A model generated the notes under the pieces. That model was not told where the DNA came from. It did not search any database and saw nothing but the letters and a program-made list of their open reading frames with translations. A program made the translations under genes and the position numbers. From Lachnospiraceae bacterium (lineage in GTDB: Bacteria > Bacillota > Clostridia > Lachnospirales > Lachnospiraceae), in contig JAFLTB010000003.1 of the NCBI GenBank assembly GCA_022510605.1, positions 1-64,000 of the forward strand: DNA of 64,000 nucleotides. The letters run 5' to 3'. Positions 18,195 through 28,425 of this stretch are shown one piece after another (positions within the stretch are counted from its first letter, which is position 1; each line of letters begins with the position of its first letter).

Positions 18195-21017
18195 TCAATC
18201 CTCACCCAGCTTCAACGCCTGGGAAATATTGATTCGGCTGATCAGTTTTCCTAACACTACCATACAGATTACAATGACAATTCCAATAATACTAAACAGC
18301 CGTATCATATCCAATGCCTGATACACTACCTGCAGCGGTACCGCCTGGTCGGTGGAGGCATAGAAAATCTGTACCAGCGGCACAAACAGGTTCGAGGCCA
18401 GAATCCCCAGAAATGTACCTATCAAAATGGAGAGCCCGGAACTGAATATCTGCTCGTTCACCAACATCTGGATAATTTCCTTTTTCGTCATTCCCATGGC
18501 CCGGAACACACCGAAGAGAAGTTCCCTCTGGCGAATGGACAAAATCCAGTAAATAAGAAATCCCGTGCAGCACAGTATCAAAATCACAATAAAACTCATG
18601 GTAAGAATGCCGTTGGTCCCCTGGAACAAAGCGTCGTTTTTCACATCCACCAGTTTAGCAGACACATCATCAAAGGTCACATAGGTGACATTGTTTTCTT
18701 CTGCGTAGTCGTAAATAAACTGGGAGGAGCCATCGGCCTTTAGCCAGACCTGATATGGCTTTACGCCAAAGGATTGCTGGACAACCGACAAATTCGCAAT
18801 AATCAGAAAGTTCTCTGTAGTAACCAGCGTATCCTCCTTATTCAGTTCATGGGTATTCTGAATATATCCGGGAAAATAATCCACAAAACCGTAGACAACT
18901 CCCGTCAGGCTGTTCCCATCCTCATTGCTGTAGGTTATCTCATCCCCCAGCTGCACACTGTGCTTCGAGTGAAAGTTACTGCTGAGCAGTATCGCATTGG
19001 CATTGGAAGCCATGGAGTTCAGATAGTAGTTAATATGAACAGGAAGCAGGGTATTATCAAAGGATGTCACCGTCTCCCCAAAGTTTTTGGTATCAATGGC
19101 CATCAGTGAGGTGGATACATCGTTTCCCCGGCTGCTCCGGTCAAGAGAGGTAGTAATCTCCCCCTCTCTATATACCTTTGTGGCATGAGTAACCCCCTCC
19201 ATATTTTCATAGACGGAAAAATCCGGCTCGACATAAACCAGTTCCAGTTCCGGATTGTCCGCTACAAAGGCCGAGTTATCCTCCCATTTCTCCTGCAGAA
19301 TTAAATCCGTACCATTCTCATAACGGATATTGCTTTCGGAGTTGGATAAAATGGTTCTGGCCACCGTAGCATTAAAAATACCCAATGACACCGTCAACAT
19401 CAAAAACACCATCATAAAGCTCTGCTTTCCCTTTGTCCGGAGTATCTGAAGAAAGGAGGCAAAGAAGGACGGTTTCCATCTCTTTTTCCCAATCAGATAC
19501 ACAAGCCGGATAAGAAGGGGCTGAATCCGCAGGGCCACCAGACTGGCACTGATAATAAACAGAGAGGAGCAGATAAATAAAAATGGGTCTAAGGATTCTC
19601 CCTCCAGCATCTGGGTCATCAGCGTATCCTCTCTCTGGGTAAAGGTATATAGTCCATACAGAGACACCAGTAACAAAAGTACATCCAGATATACTCTCTG
19701 GAAAATATTTCTCTTCTTTCTGTTCTTGTGCTTTACATTGACAATGGACACATTGGACTCTTTAAACACCGGCAGAACCATGAAGGCAATGGAGGCCGCC
19801 ATGGCTCCCAGCATATAGAGAAATACAGCCGGTGACAATGATATATGCAGCGCCTTCCTCTGTATAAATTCCAAAAAACCATTGGTGGAGCCTAATGCCT
19901 TGCAGAGAAAATATCCCAGTGGCAGTCCCACTACAGCACTGATGACAGACAGGATGAAGGACTGCAAAAGATAAATGAGCAATATCTGCTTTTTACTGGA
20001 ACCCCGGCTCTTTAGCAGGGCAATTTCGTTCTGCTCCAAATCCAGCATCTGTCGGGAAATCATGAAAATAAATGCTAACAGTAACGCCAGCACTGGAAAC
20101 TGCAAAATTAAAAGGGTCGTAGTCACCTTTTTTGCCGCTGTCTGGTATTCGTTAAGCACGGTCAGATAATCCGGCTCCAGTACATTGGCAGAATAACTGG
20201 CTGAGGTCTCGGCAATCATATTCTGGGTTTCCTGTACCAGACTATCCACCTGGGATGCCTCCAACTGATTGTAGTCAAAAATCATATACCAGTCTGTGGT
20301 TATATCATACTCCTGATGTTCCAAATTGATAAAGGTTTCCTCAAACACCTGCGGGGAAATAAAGACCTCCATGTAATAATCGGAAGGGGAATTGACCCAG
20401 TAGGTGTCCTCTTCCTCGCTGTTGCTAAACACACCTACGATTTTTATCCGGGGGGAAATTTCACTGCCCTCTCCAAATTTCTTTAACTCCAGCTCATCTC
20501 CCACAACCAGATTCAGTTTGGACAGAGCGCGCTGGCTGACAATCCCCTCCAGAACACCGTCTGCCCCTGTCTGATTCTGATATATCTCTCCCGACATCAT
20601 GGTAATGTGATTTTCCAAATCCGACAGGGAGGCAAGACGCAGGGTCTTAGAGAGGGAGGATGTACCCCGGGCCTCAACAAAATTACCTCTGGTCTTGGAG
20701 GTCTCATGGAATGTGACCAGTGCTGTCTGCTCCACATCCAGACGCTCAGCCGCTCCTTCTGCCATGGTCTGCAGGTTCTGGTATTCCTGTTCTTCCCCCT
20801 CCCGGCCTTTCATGGTGGACTCAAACGTCAGCACTCCCGGATTGGCATTTTCCTCCTGAATATAGGAATTTATCTTGGAGAACAGAGTCTTTTGCAATGC
20901 CGCATTCTGATACATCGGATTGCTGCTGGCAATAGCCACCAGAAGAATATTTCCAATCAGAAGGCTGATTACCATCCACTTCTTATGAAGAAGTTTCTGT
21001 TTTATAAACCGTATCAT
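18195..21017 (-). CDS. FtsX-like ABC transporter permease
   Basis: 940 aa with two FtsX-type TM blocks and large extracellular loops. Confidence 0.9.
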   Translation of the reverse strand: MIRFIKQKLLHKKWMVISLLIGNILLVAIASSNPMYQNAALQKTLFSKINSYIQEENANPGVLTFESTMKGREGEEQEYQNLQTMAEGAAERLDVEQTALVTFHETSKTRGNFVEARGTSSLSKTLRLASLSDLENHITMMSGEIYQNQTGADGVLEGIVSQRALSKLNLVVGDELELKKFGEGSEISPRIKIVGVFSNSEEEDTYWVNSPSDYYMEVFISPQVFEETFINLEHQEYDITTDWYMIFDYNQLEASQVDSLVQETQNMIAETSASYSANVLEPDYLTVLNEYQTAAKKVTTTLLILQFPVLALLLAFIFMISRQMLDLEQNEIALLKSRGSSKKQILLIYLLQSFILSVISAVVGLPLGYFLCKALGSTNGFLEFIQRKALHISLSPAVFLYMLGAMAASIAFMVLPVFKESNVSIVNVKHKNRKKRNIFQRVYLDVLLLLVSLYGLYTFTQREDTLMTQMLEGESLDPFLFICSSLFIISASLVALRIQPLLIRLVYLIGKKRWKPSFFASFLQILRTKGKQSFMMVFLMLTVSLGIFNATVARTILSNSESNIRYENGTDLILQEKWEDNSAFVADNPELELVYVEPDFSVYENMEGVTHATKVYREGEITTSLDRSSRGNDVSTSLMAIDTKNFGETVTSFDNTLLPVHINYYLNSMASNANAILLSSNFHSKHSVQLGDEITYSNEDGNSLTGVVYGFVDYFPGYIQNTHELNKEDTLVTTENFLIIANLSVVQQSFGVKPYQVWLKADGSSQFIYDYAEENNVTYVTFDDVSAKLVDVKNDALFQGTNGILTMSFIVILILCCTGFLIYWILSIRQRELLFGVFRAMGMTKKEIIQMLVNEQIFSSGLSILIGTFLGILASNLFVPLVQIFYASTDQAVPLQVVYQALDMIRLFSIIGIVIVICMVVLGKLISRINISQALKLGED

Positions 21018-21032
21018 ATCTGCCTCTCCCTT

Positions 21033-22169
21033 CTACTGTTTCAGAATGGCTAATGTCTGGCCCTCTTCTACTCCCTGATTTACCAGATAACAGTCACTCT
21101 TGTTGTAATTACTGACAATATAGCGTTTGTGCAGTTTACCATTTTCCACCAGCATAACATACAATCGTACACCATCATCCAAAGTCTCTTCGTAGACTGC
21201 GTCAGGCTCCACCATCAGTGCGTCGTCAATACGCAGGGTCACACCGGTGACATAAATGTTGTATTTCTTAAATGGGTATTTCTTCATGTCACTGTCAGAC
21301 ACCTGAACCAGCTGTCCCTCGGTACCTTCGTCCTCCACGCCCGATAGATTGCTGGTGGAAATTACTTTTCCCTTTACATTGTACTTTATTTCCTCCTGGG
21401 TAGGGCCCAGGCCAATATCTACTGTCATATTATAAAGGAACTGCCCCTCGTCTTCACCGGTCTGTATGAGAAATTTCTTTTCATTGCGGATTTTCATCAG
21501 TACCTCGCCGGTAACCGACGTGCCATCAAATTCTCCTGCGGATACCGGCCGAACCACTGTGCCGGAATAGGGAGATTTGAGATTGGTTTTATTCTGCTTG
21601 CTCACCAGCTCGTTATACTCCTTTTCCTGCTGCCGCACTTCCTTGCCTGAATCCACTGCCTGTTTGTATTCCTTTTTCAGTTTTTGGAGTTCAATGCGGG
21701 CAATCCGCTTTTCCGCTTCCCCTGTCATTCCCTGGATGGATTTTTCCATGGCAAGCACTTCACTCTGTTTACCCCTTACCATAGATTCATACTGGGATTT
21801 TGCCTGGTCTAACAACAGCTTCCGTTTTTCCAGGGAGGCCTTGGAAGTATGGATATGGTATACCGCAATGACATCCCCCTTCTTTACCTTCTGCCCATGT
21901 TTCACAAGTACTTTATCCAGATAGGCATTCTCCTCATCCAACGATACCTCATTTTCGTCAGTATAGTACAGGCTTCCGGTGGCGGCCACCGTATCTTTAT
22001 ACGTGCCTTTTTTTACCGTAGTGGTTTTGAAAGCCTCCTCCTGCTCTGCCACATCATCTCCCTGGTAGAGCAGAAGCTCACCGGTCTGTACTGTCTCTGC
22101 GCACCCGGTAAGCAGGACGCCGCACAGAAGCAGAACTGCTGTTTTTCTAATCCTGGACATAGACCACAT
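21033..22169 (-). CDS. HlyD/RND-type periplasmic adaptor lipoprotein (1 of 3)
   Basis: Lipobox LLTGC, biotinyl-lipoyl-like halves, coiled coil. Confidence 0.85.
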   Translation of the reverse strand: MWSMSRIRKTAVLLLCGVLLTGCAETVQTGELLLYQGDDVAEQEEAFKTTTVKKGTYKDTVAATGSLYYTDENEVSLDEENAYLDKVLVKHGQKVKKGDVIAVYHIHTSKASLEKRKLLLDQAKSQYESMVRGKQSEVLAMEKSIQGMTGEAEKRIARIELQKLKKEYKQAVDSGKEVRQQEKEYNELVSKQNKTNLKSPYSGTVVRPVSAGEFDGTSVTGEVLMKIRNEKKFLIQTGEDEGQFLYNMTVDIGLGPTQEEIKYNVKGKVISTSNLSGVEDEGTEGQLVQVSDSDMKKYPFKKYNIYVTGVTLRIDDALMVEPDAVYEETLDDGVRLYVMLVENGKLHKRYIVSNYNKSDCYLVNQGVEEGQTLAILKQ

Positions 22170-23277
22170 CTCCTTCCTCTACCCCAGTCAAAAGCTGGGT
22201 ATAGGCATCGGTGACCGTCCCCGTTGTTACATTGGTCCGCTTCTTGACACTGCCTTCCATAAGATACACATAACTTTCCTGTTTGCCCCGGAATACCGCA
22301 TTGCTTGGCACCACCAGGGCATCCTTCGCCGTATCACTGTAAAAGTCAATGGTGGCGGAATCCCCCACCGTAAGACTTACCTCGTCCTCAAAATCAAACC
22401 AGGAGTTTTTCGGCTTCTGGCCCATCTCAATTTCCAACTGGGTGAATTCCTGTTCTTCCTTCTTTACCCGGTACTGCTTTCCGTTGACCGTAGCCATATA
22501 GCTGCTGGCGGCCCCCAGCACAGCGTTTCCAATAAACTCCGTCTGGATTCGGGGCTTTTCCATATCTGCCACCCGGATGGCAGTAGTGCCTCCCTGTACC
22601 ATATAGCCACTCCCTCCGGCAGTGGAAATCACTTCCCCGTTTACCGGGGATATCAGTTTACTCTCCCTGGTCTGGGTCTGGGCCTCGGCAATGTCCTCCC
22701 GCAGATGTTTGATTTCCAGCGCCTGGCTTTCTTTTTGCTGCTTCAGCCGCAGCTCTGCCAGCTTAATGTCCTCCTGCTTTTCCTGTATCTGCTTTTGCAG
22801 ACTCTTTTTCTGCTTTTTATTTGAAGTGTTTTTCACCTGCTTTTTCAACTGGGACACTTCCTCCTGCATCCGTTGTATCTCATATCGGGAGATGTCATTG
22901 GCATCTTTATTCTCTGCCTGTTTCTCCTTTAACTGCTTCTGCAGTTTCTTCACACTGCTGTCTACACTGGTCAGCGTCGCCAGTACCTGTCCTTTTTTTA
23001 CTTTATCCCCAGGGCTCACCTTCATTTCACCGATGTTTCCAGAATTGACAAAGTACAGGTCCTTTATCTCCGGGACAATCTGCCCCTGATAAGAATCCAC
23101 ACCGCTTAAATCCATCTTTTTTACTGTGGTCGTATCCACGTCTACCCCCACTGGCTCGATTAGTTCCGGTGCTTCTTCTACCTCTTCGCGTCCTCCACAG
23201 CCAGTGGCCAGACATATCACCAGCAGGGCTGTAAGCACAATCCGGAGCGGTCTTTTTTTCCAACTATGCAGTCTCAA
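22147..23277 (-). CDS. HlyD/RND-type periplasmic adaptor lipoprotein (2 of 3)
   Basis: Lipobox LATGC, long coiled coil, SPVNGEVIS lipoyl-like motif. Confidence 0.85.
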   Translation of the reverse strand: MRLHSWKKRPLRIVLTALLVICLATGCGGREEVEEAPELIEPVGVDVDTTTVKKMDLSGVDSYQGQIVPEIKDLYFVNSGNIGEMKVSPGDKVKKGQVLATLTSVDSSVKKLQKQLKEKQAENKDANDISRYEIQRMQEEVSQLKKQVKNTSNKKQKKSLQKQIQEKQEDIKLAELRLKQQKESQALEIKHLREDIAEAQTQTRESKLISPVNGEVISTAGGSGYMVQGGTTAIRVADMEKPRIQTEFIGNAVLGAASSYMATVNGKQYRVKKEEQEFTQLEIEMGQKPKNSWFDFEDEVSLTVGDSATIDFYSDTAKDALVVPSNAVFRGKQESYVYLMEGSVKKRTNVTTGTVTDAYTQLLTGVEEGDVVYVQD

Positions 23278-23305
23278 ATCAAAATCTCCTTTCTCTATCC
23301 TGGCA

Positions 23306-24340
23306 TCAGTTTGTAATTACCTGTTCGTTTTCCTGAAGGCCATCTGTAATCTCCACCAGATTATCTATCTGTTCTCCAACGGTTACCTCCCGTATGGTCT
23401 TGACACCATTTTCATCCTCTACATATACCACCTTTTTACCTCCCATATCATATACCAGGGAAGCCGGCAGATATAGTACATCCTTTTTCTCCTTCAAAAT
23501 CAGTTCCAATATTCCCGAAGCGCCGTTTTTCAAAGAAAGTTCACTGCCGGGATAAAAATAAATGAGATTCTTTTCCCAACTCTTTTCCGCTTTGGCCCGG
23601 TACTGCTGTCCTCCGACAGTAATGATGACTTCCTGCCCTTTCTTAAACTGAGAAGCGTAGGGGGTTTTCGCCCGGAAACGGTTCCTTTTTTTACCCTGAA
23701 CCACCACCAGCACATCATCTTCTGTAGCATATCCGCCATCAAAGGAGTGGTCTACCTTGGTAACCGTACCGTCAATATCTGAGGTGACATTATTTTCCTG
23801 GATTTCCTCTTTGGCAGATTGTAAATCCAGCCGCGCTAATTTCAGACTGGACTGGCAGTTTTTAATCTGAGAGTCGTACTGGGAACGGATATTGTCTTTC
23901 TGTTTTTTGCTTCCGCCCAGCTTATCCAGCTTCTTAAGCTCCTGCTCCCGCATCTGTTTCGCCTGCCGGATTTGCAGTTCCAGACTTTCAATCTGTCGTT
24001 CAGAGGATTTTATTGTCCGCTCCTGCTCTGCCAGATAGTTCTGAACCAGTACATCCCCCACTTCCACCTTCTGACCCTTTTTTACAGCCACTTTCTTAAT
24101 GCGGTACCCAGTCCCCTCTCCTGTGGTTTCCAACCGGTTAGTTCCCTGATAGGTTACGGTTATGGTCTCCTTCTGCACCATATCCCCCCGTACCAGTGTA
24201 TACTTGTTATAATCGTTTCCTTCATATTCCCTTACTACCGGAGCCGCATCAAATTCCTCCTCCGTTGGCAAAATACTACAGGAACACAGCATACAGCCGG
24301 ATAGCAGCAACCCACATACTCGTATCATCTGCCTTCTCAT
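23306..24340 (-). CDS. HlyD/RND-type periplasmic adaptor lipoprotein (3 of 3)
   Basis: Signal peptide/lipobox, VKKGQKVEVGDVLVQ, coiled coil. Confidence 0.85.
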   Translation of the reverse strand: MRRQMIRVCGLLLSGCMLCSCSILPTEEEFDAAPVVREYEGNDYNKYTLVRGDMVQKETITVTYQGTNRLETTGEGTGYRIKKVAVKKGQKVEVGDVLVQNYLAEQERTIKSSERQIESLELQIRQAKQMREQELKKLDKLGGSKKQKDNIRSQYDSQIKNCQSSLKLARLDLQSAKEEIQENNVTSDIDGTVTKVDHSFDGGYATEDDVLVVVQGKKRNRFRAKTPYASQFKKGQEVIITVGGQQYRAKAEKSWEKNLIYFYPGSELSLKNGASGILELILKEKKDVLYLPASLVYDMGGKKVVYVEDENGVKTIREVTVGEQIDNLVEITDGLQENEQVITN

Positions 24341-24346
24341 TCTGCT

Positions 24347-26461
24347 TCATCCTTTCTCATAATAAAAAACACTTTCGTTGTAATACGTCTCCAATAGCGT
24401 CTCCTCCTCATTGCCATAGGAGATATAAAACCGGTCTCTGTCAATCATCTGAACCCACGCAATCTGAATCGAATTGATTAATATAGGGTGTTCTTCTCCG
24501 CTGAACAACTGCTGGATTTCCACCTGCGGCTTTGTTGTATTCAGGTAGATTACTCCAGAAGAACAGGCCAGTATTATCTCTCCTTCTATAACATCCATGG
24601 CCGCTTTCTCATCCTTTTTCGTAAAATATTCTGACAGGGCAATGGTCTTTGTCTCATTGAAATTATTGTCATATACTCCGATTTCCTTTGTGCCGTTGTT
24701 ATAAATATAAATATTTTCCCTGTCTGCTGCATAAACCGTCCCCAGAGAGGCATCTTCCTCCGCCAGCAGATTTCCTTCCTCATCAAAGGTGGCATAATAC
24801 AGTTTTTTCTTTTTATAAGATACCACAAAGATTGTACCATCTTCCTGAATGGTAAAATCCCGTATTTTCCCCGGCACCGTAACCTTTGCCACCGGTTTTT
24901 GCACCTTTCCGCCAATATCAAACTGACAGATTTCCCCGGTCTGTTCCGGTTCATCCTCATAGTCCATCTCCAGTTTTCTGTCTTCCCTGAGCCCATACAG
25001 CGTATCCTGTCCATGATAGCCGATTTGTTCCAAAACAGTAAAGACGGCATCCTTCTTTTTTTTGCCCGCACTCCGTTCTTCATCATAGGAATTATCCAGG
25101 TAATACTGGTACTCATCTGACCAGATTTTTTCAGCGGGAGTATAATATTGATTCATGTAAGCCACCCATTGGTTGGCCTGCTCCATGTCCAGCTCTTCAA
25201 TTGGTTCGTCAGGATACATTATCGCATGGTCCCAGACCTGCAGACGGCCTTCAGCATCCACATCCATATATCCATCCTTGTGCAGAACACCCAGCATCAC
25301 AATTTGCTGTTCACGGTAGCCGGTCTCGCCAGATAGTGTCTCCTGCCCTTTATCCGCCACCTGGTCTGAGGCACAGCCGGCAAGCAGGGCTGATACAATC
25401 AGGCTCATGCATAACAGAGCTGCCAAAAAACGGTGATTTTTCTTTTTTTGCATATTATTAAAAAATCTTTCTTTTAACATATAACTCCCTCCCGATAAGG
25501 CGCTGGAAAATGCAAAAACACCAGATACTCCTCTATAGGCTGCATTCTCCGCATGACGTAAAATTACACGGTTATATGCCAGCCTTTCCTCTTTGTTCAA
25601 CTGGCGGACGACCCTTTCGTCACAGTGAAATTCCATATCATGATAAATGGCACGTCTCATGATATGAACCAGCGGATTGAACCAGTGAAGAGCACTGACC
25701 AGGCAAAGAAGTGCCCTGAGCCGATTGTCCTGATTGGCAATGTGCCCTTCCTCATGCCGCAAAATCATGTCCCATTCCCGGTTGTCATATTCCAAATCCG
25801 GCACAATGATTCTATTTTGGCAAATCCCCAGAACCATGGGCACGCGTACAAACTGGCAGCGATAGACAAATCTCCTTCTTCTGCCCTCTCCGGAATCAAT
25901 AAACACCTTCTGGCTGTGGCGCAGAATCCGCCGTCTTGCAATCCCGTATGCCAGCAGATTCCAGAGCAGATAACATACTATGCCCGCTATCCAGAGCATC
26001 GGCAGTCCGCTCCGAATCACTTTCTGCAGCATAACCTTTCCCGTTGGTATCTGGTATGGAATATTATAATTTCTTATCTCTATCGTCTGTCCCTGCTCAT
26101 TTTCCTGCTGGTAATACCATAAGGGATTATCCTGTTTTATATAGAATCCGCTGCCAGACCATCCTCCGGCCAGACCATCACTCCTATTGCCACTACTCCC
26201 CATATAACTGCCGGCATTCCTCTGGGTGTCCTGCCAGACCGCTTCGTTCTCCCAACCCTTTCCTGCGCCCAGATATTCTATATTCATACCCTCCACCCAA
26301 TGAAATGGAAATAACAGGCAGCCTGCCAGAACCAGCCACAGCCCCATGCGTATATTCATTTTTCCATTCCTTCTCCACCATTTTCCACTGGCTGACACAA
26401 GCAAAATCACTGGCGTCATACAAGCGGAAAGACTGGCATATCGAATCAGCCACTCCATCAC
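24347..26461 (-). CDS. BlaR1-like M56 family metallopeptidase with unusual C-terminal extracellular domain
   Basis: HEEGHIANQDN, FHCDERVVRQL; TM with LLAGC; C-terminal beta-rich region. Confidence 0.88.
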   Translation of the reverse strand: MMEWLIRYASLSACMTPVILLVSASGKWWRRNGKMNIRMGLWLVLAGCLLFPFHWVEGMNIEYLGAGKGWENEAVWQDTQRNAGSYMGSSGNRSDGLAGGWSGSGFYIKQDNPLWYYQQENEQGQTIEIRNYNIPYQIPTGKVMLQKVIRSGLPMLWIAGIVCYLLWNLLAYGIARRRILRHSQKVFIDSGEGRRRRFVYRCQFVRVPMVLGICQNRIIVPDLEYDNREWDMILRHEEGHIANQDNRLRALLCLVSALHWFNPLVHIMRRAIYHDMEFHCDERVVRQLNKEERLAYNRVILRHAENAAYRGVSGVFAFSSALSGGSYMLKERFFNNMQKKKNHRFLAALLCMSLIVSALLAGCASDQVADKGQETLSGETGYREQQIVMLGVLHKDGYMDVDAEGRLQVWDHAIMYPDEPIEELDMEQANQWVAYMNQYYTPAEKIWSDEYQYYLDNSYDEERSAGKKKKDAVFTVLEQIGYHGQDTLYGLREDRKLEMDYEDEPEQTGEICQFDIGGKVQKPVAKVTVPGKIRDFTIQEDGTIFVVSYKKKKLYYATFDEEGNLLAEEDASLGTVYAADRENIYIYNNGTKEIGVYDNNFNETKTIALSEYFTKKDEKAAMDVIEGEIILACSSGVIYLNTTKPQVEIQQLFSGEEHPILINSIQIAWVQMIDRDRFYISYGNEEETLLETYYNESVFYYEKG

Positions 26462-26847
26462 AGAGTTTCCTCCTCCAATTCATCCAGATACTCTTTCAGT
26501 TCCTGAATTTCCGATTGAGACATTTTCCTGCCATCGTATAGCGCTGTTACAAAGTTTTTCAGGGAGTTCCCATACATCCTGCTTAAAATCGTCTGGCTCT
26601 CCCGCTTCAGATACTCCGTTTTGCGAACTCGGGGCGAATAATAATTGTTCCGTCCCACACGCTCCACCTTTACAAATCCCTTTTCTTCCAATCGGGATAG
26701 GAAGGACAAAACGGTAGTCTTTGTCAGTTTTCGCTCCTTATCCAGATGCACCTCAATGTCACTGCGCGACACCGGCTCCTCCGCATCCCAGATAATCATC
26801 ATGATTTCCCTCTCGGAATCTGGCAACCGCTTCATAGAAATCCCCAT
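26458..26847 (-). CDS. BlaI/MecI/CopY-family transcriptional repressor
   Basis: LPDSEREIMMIIWDAEEPVSRSDIEVHL...KTTVLSFLSRLEEKGFV. Confidence 0.93.
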   Translation of the reverse strand: MGISMKRLPDSEREIMMIIWDAEEPVSRSDIEVHLDKERKLTKTTVLSFLSRLEEKGFVKVERVGRNNYYSPRVRKTEYLKRESQTILSRMYGNSLKNFVTALYDGRKMSQSEIQELKEYLDELEEETL

Positions 26848-26906
26848 TTCTTTCTTCCTCTTTTCTTTATATAACCTTTCAAATCGATACATTCCACATC
26901 GATATT

Positions 26907-26984
26907 CGGCATTTGCCGTATATCTATATAATACAGTCCCCTATAGAGTTTGTCAAGCAGTCTGTGACAAATTTGTGACAAATT
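26907..26984 (-). promoter_or_regulatory. Promoter/operator region of the blaI-like operon
   Basis: TTGACA (26956-26951), 17-bp spacer, TATTAT (26933-26928); CGGCAAATGCCG palindrome at 26907-26918; tandem TGTGACAAATT x2 at 26963-26984. Confidence 0.6.
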
Positions 26985-27036
26985 ATCCATGCCGTTATGC
27001 TGGCATGATGCGCCACCATGCTGCCTTTGGGACATC

Positions 27037-27068
27037 AAAAAAACGATGGCCGGAAGCACATCGTTTTT
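27037..27068 (-). terminator. Intrinsic terminator near AI-2E transporter gene end
   Basis: AAAAACGATG...CATCGTTTTTTT. Confidence 0.65.
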
Positions 27069-27104
27069 CTGTTCTGTTTTTATATTGGGACGGAATTTTA
27101 AAAC

Positions 27105-28340
27105 TTATTTTTTCGCCTTTTCTGTTTTTTCTTCTATTTTATCTTCCGCCTCTACCCGGTAGTATTCCGTCTCTGTCGGAATATTCTTTGCCGCCAGCCT
27201 TCTGGTGCTCCAGCGTTTTACTATTCGATAAATCATAGCAAATATCGGTACAGCACAGAGCATTCCTAAAATTCCAAACAGGGAGCCGAAAAACAGGGTG
27301 GAAAACAAAATCCAGAAACTCTTGAGGCCAATGGAATCTCCCATAATTTTCGGGCCCATTACATTTCCGTCAAACTGCATCAGAATAATAATCAGAACAA
27401 GGAAAATGAGTCCTTTCCAAGGGTCGGCAATAACAACCAAAAAGGTACTTGGAATAATACCTATGTACTGTCCAAAGAACGGAATCATATTTGTTACTCC
27501 AATGATTACGCTGACTAACACGGCATAAGGAATTCCTGCAATACTCATGATAATAAAGGTCAGAATTCCCACCGCCAGTGAGTCAATTATTTTTCCACTG
27601 ATAAACTTGGCAAATACTGTATGAGTCTCCCGAAATATCGAAATCATGCCATCGGTGCGCTTTTGAGGAAATACAGCATACATCAGTTTCTTAACCTGGG
27701 CACAGAAGTTTTCCTTACTGGCCATAAAATAAATGGAAATAATCAGACCGATAAAAACATTCACCAAGGCACTGGTAGCCTCTACTATACTATCCGTCAG
27801 CACGGCAATGCTGGGAAGCAGATTATTCTGCAGCCAGGAAGACAAATTTGTATAAAGCGTTCCGGAAAAGCCCTGGAAGTATTCTGCAATCCCCGGGTGG
27901 GACTTAAATGCATTATTGCCCCACTCCTGCATATTCCTGTAATATCCCGGCAGACTGGAAATCAGGCTGGATAAACTCTCCACCAGCTCCGGCACCACCA
28001 GCGTAATAAGTCCAAAAATAACAAAAAGAGCAGCCAACAGCACAACGACCACGGAAAGTCCACGAGCAATCCCTTTGGCTTTATCCTCTTTCTTTACCGC
28101 TTTTTTCATCAGTGGAATAAACACATACCGATCCATCTTATTGACAAGAGGACTGAGAAGATAGGCAATAACAAGACCAATGTAAACCGGTGTCAGCGCC
28201 GAATTGACGGCGGACAAAATGCTGCCGATACCACTGAGATTATTAAAGAGCATATTGATAACCAGTCCGGCTGCAATAACAAAAAAAGCTGTCAGTCCGG
28301 CATACCAGTACTTATCATATTTAGAATCTGGGCGTTTCAT
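27105..28340 (-). CDS. AI-2E family transporter (PerM-like)
   Basis: Multi-TM protein; SIAGIPYAVLVSVIIGVTNMIPFFGQYIG signature. Confidence 0.9.
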   Translation of the reverse strand: MKRPDSKYDKYWYAGLTAFFVIAAGLVINMLFNNLSGIGSILSAVNSALTPVYIGLVIAYLLSPLVNKMDRYVFIPLMKKAVKKEDKAKGIARGLSVVVVLLAALFVIFGLITLVVPELVESLSSLISSLPGYYRNMQEWGNNAFKSHPGIAEYFQGFSGTLYTNLSSWLQNNLLPSIAVLTDSIVEATSALVNVFIGLIISIYFMASKENFCAQVKKLMYAVFPQKRTDGMISIFRETHTVFAKFISGKIIDSLAVGILTFIIMSIAGIPYAVLVSVIIGVTNMIPFFGQYIGIIPSTFLVVIADPWKGLIFLVLIIILMQFDGNVMGPKIMGDSIGLKSFWILFSTLFFGSLFGILGMLCAVPIFAMIYRIVKRWSTRRLAAKNIPTETEYYRVEAEDKIEEKTEKAKK

Positions 28341-28425
28341 AGTAATTTTCTCCTTCTCGTTTTCTTTTATCTTTCCCTATTATAGTATGAGAAAACGAGA
28401 AAGTCAACGGTACAAATCCCTGTTT

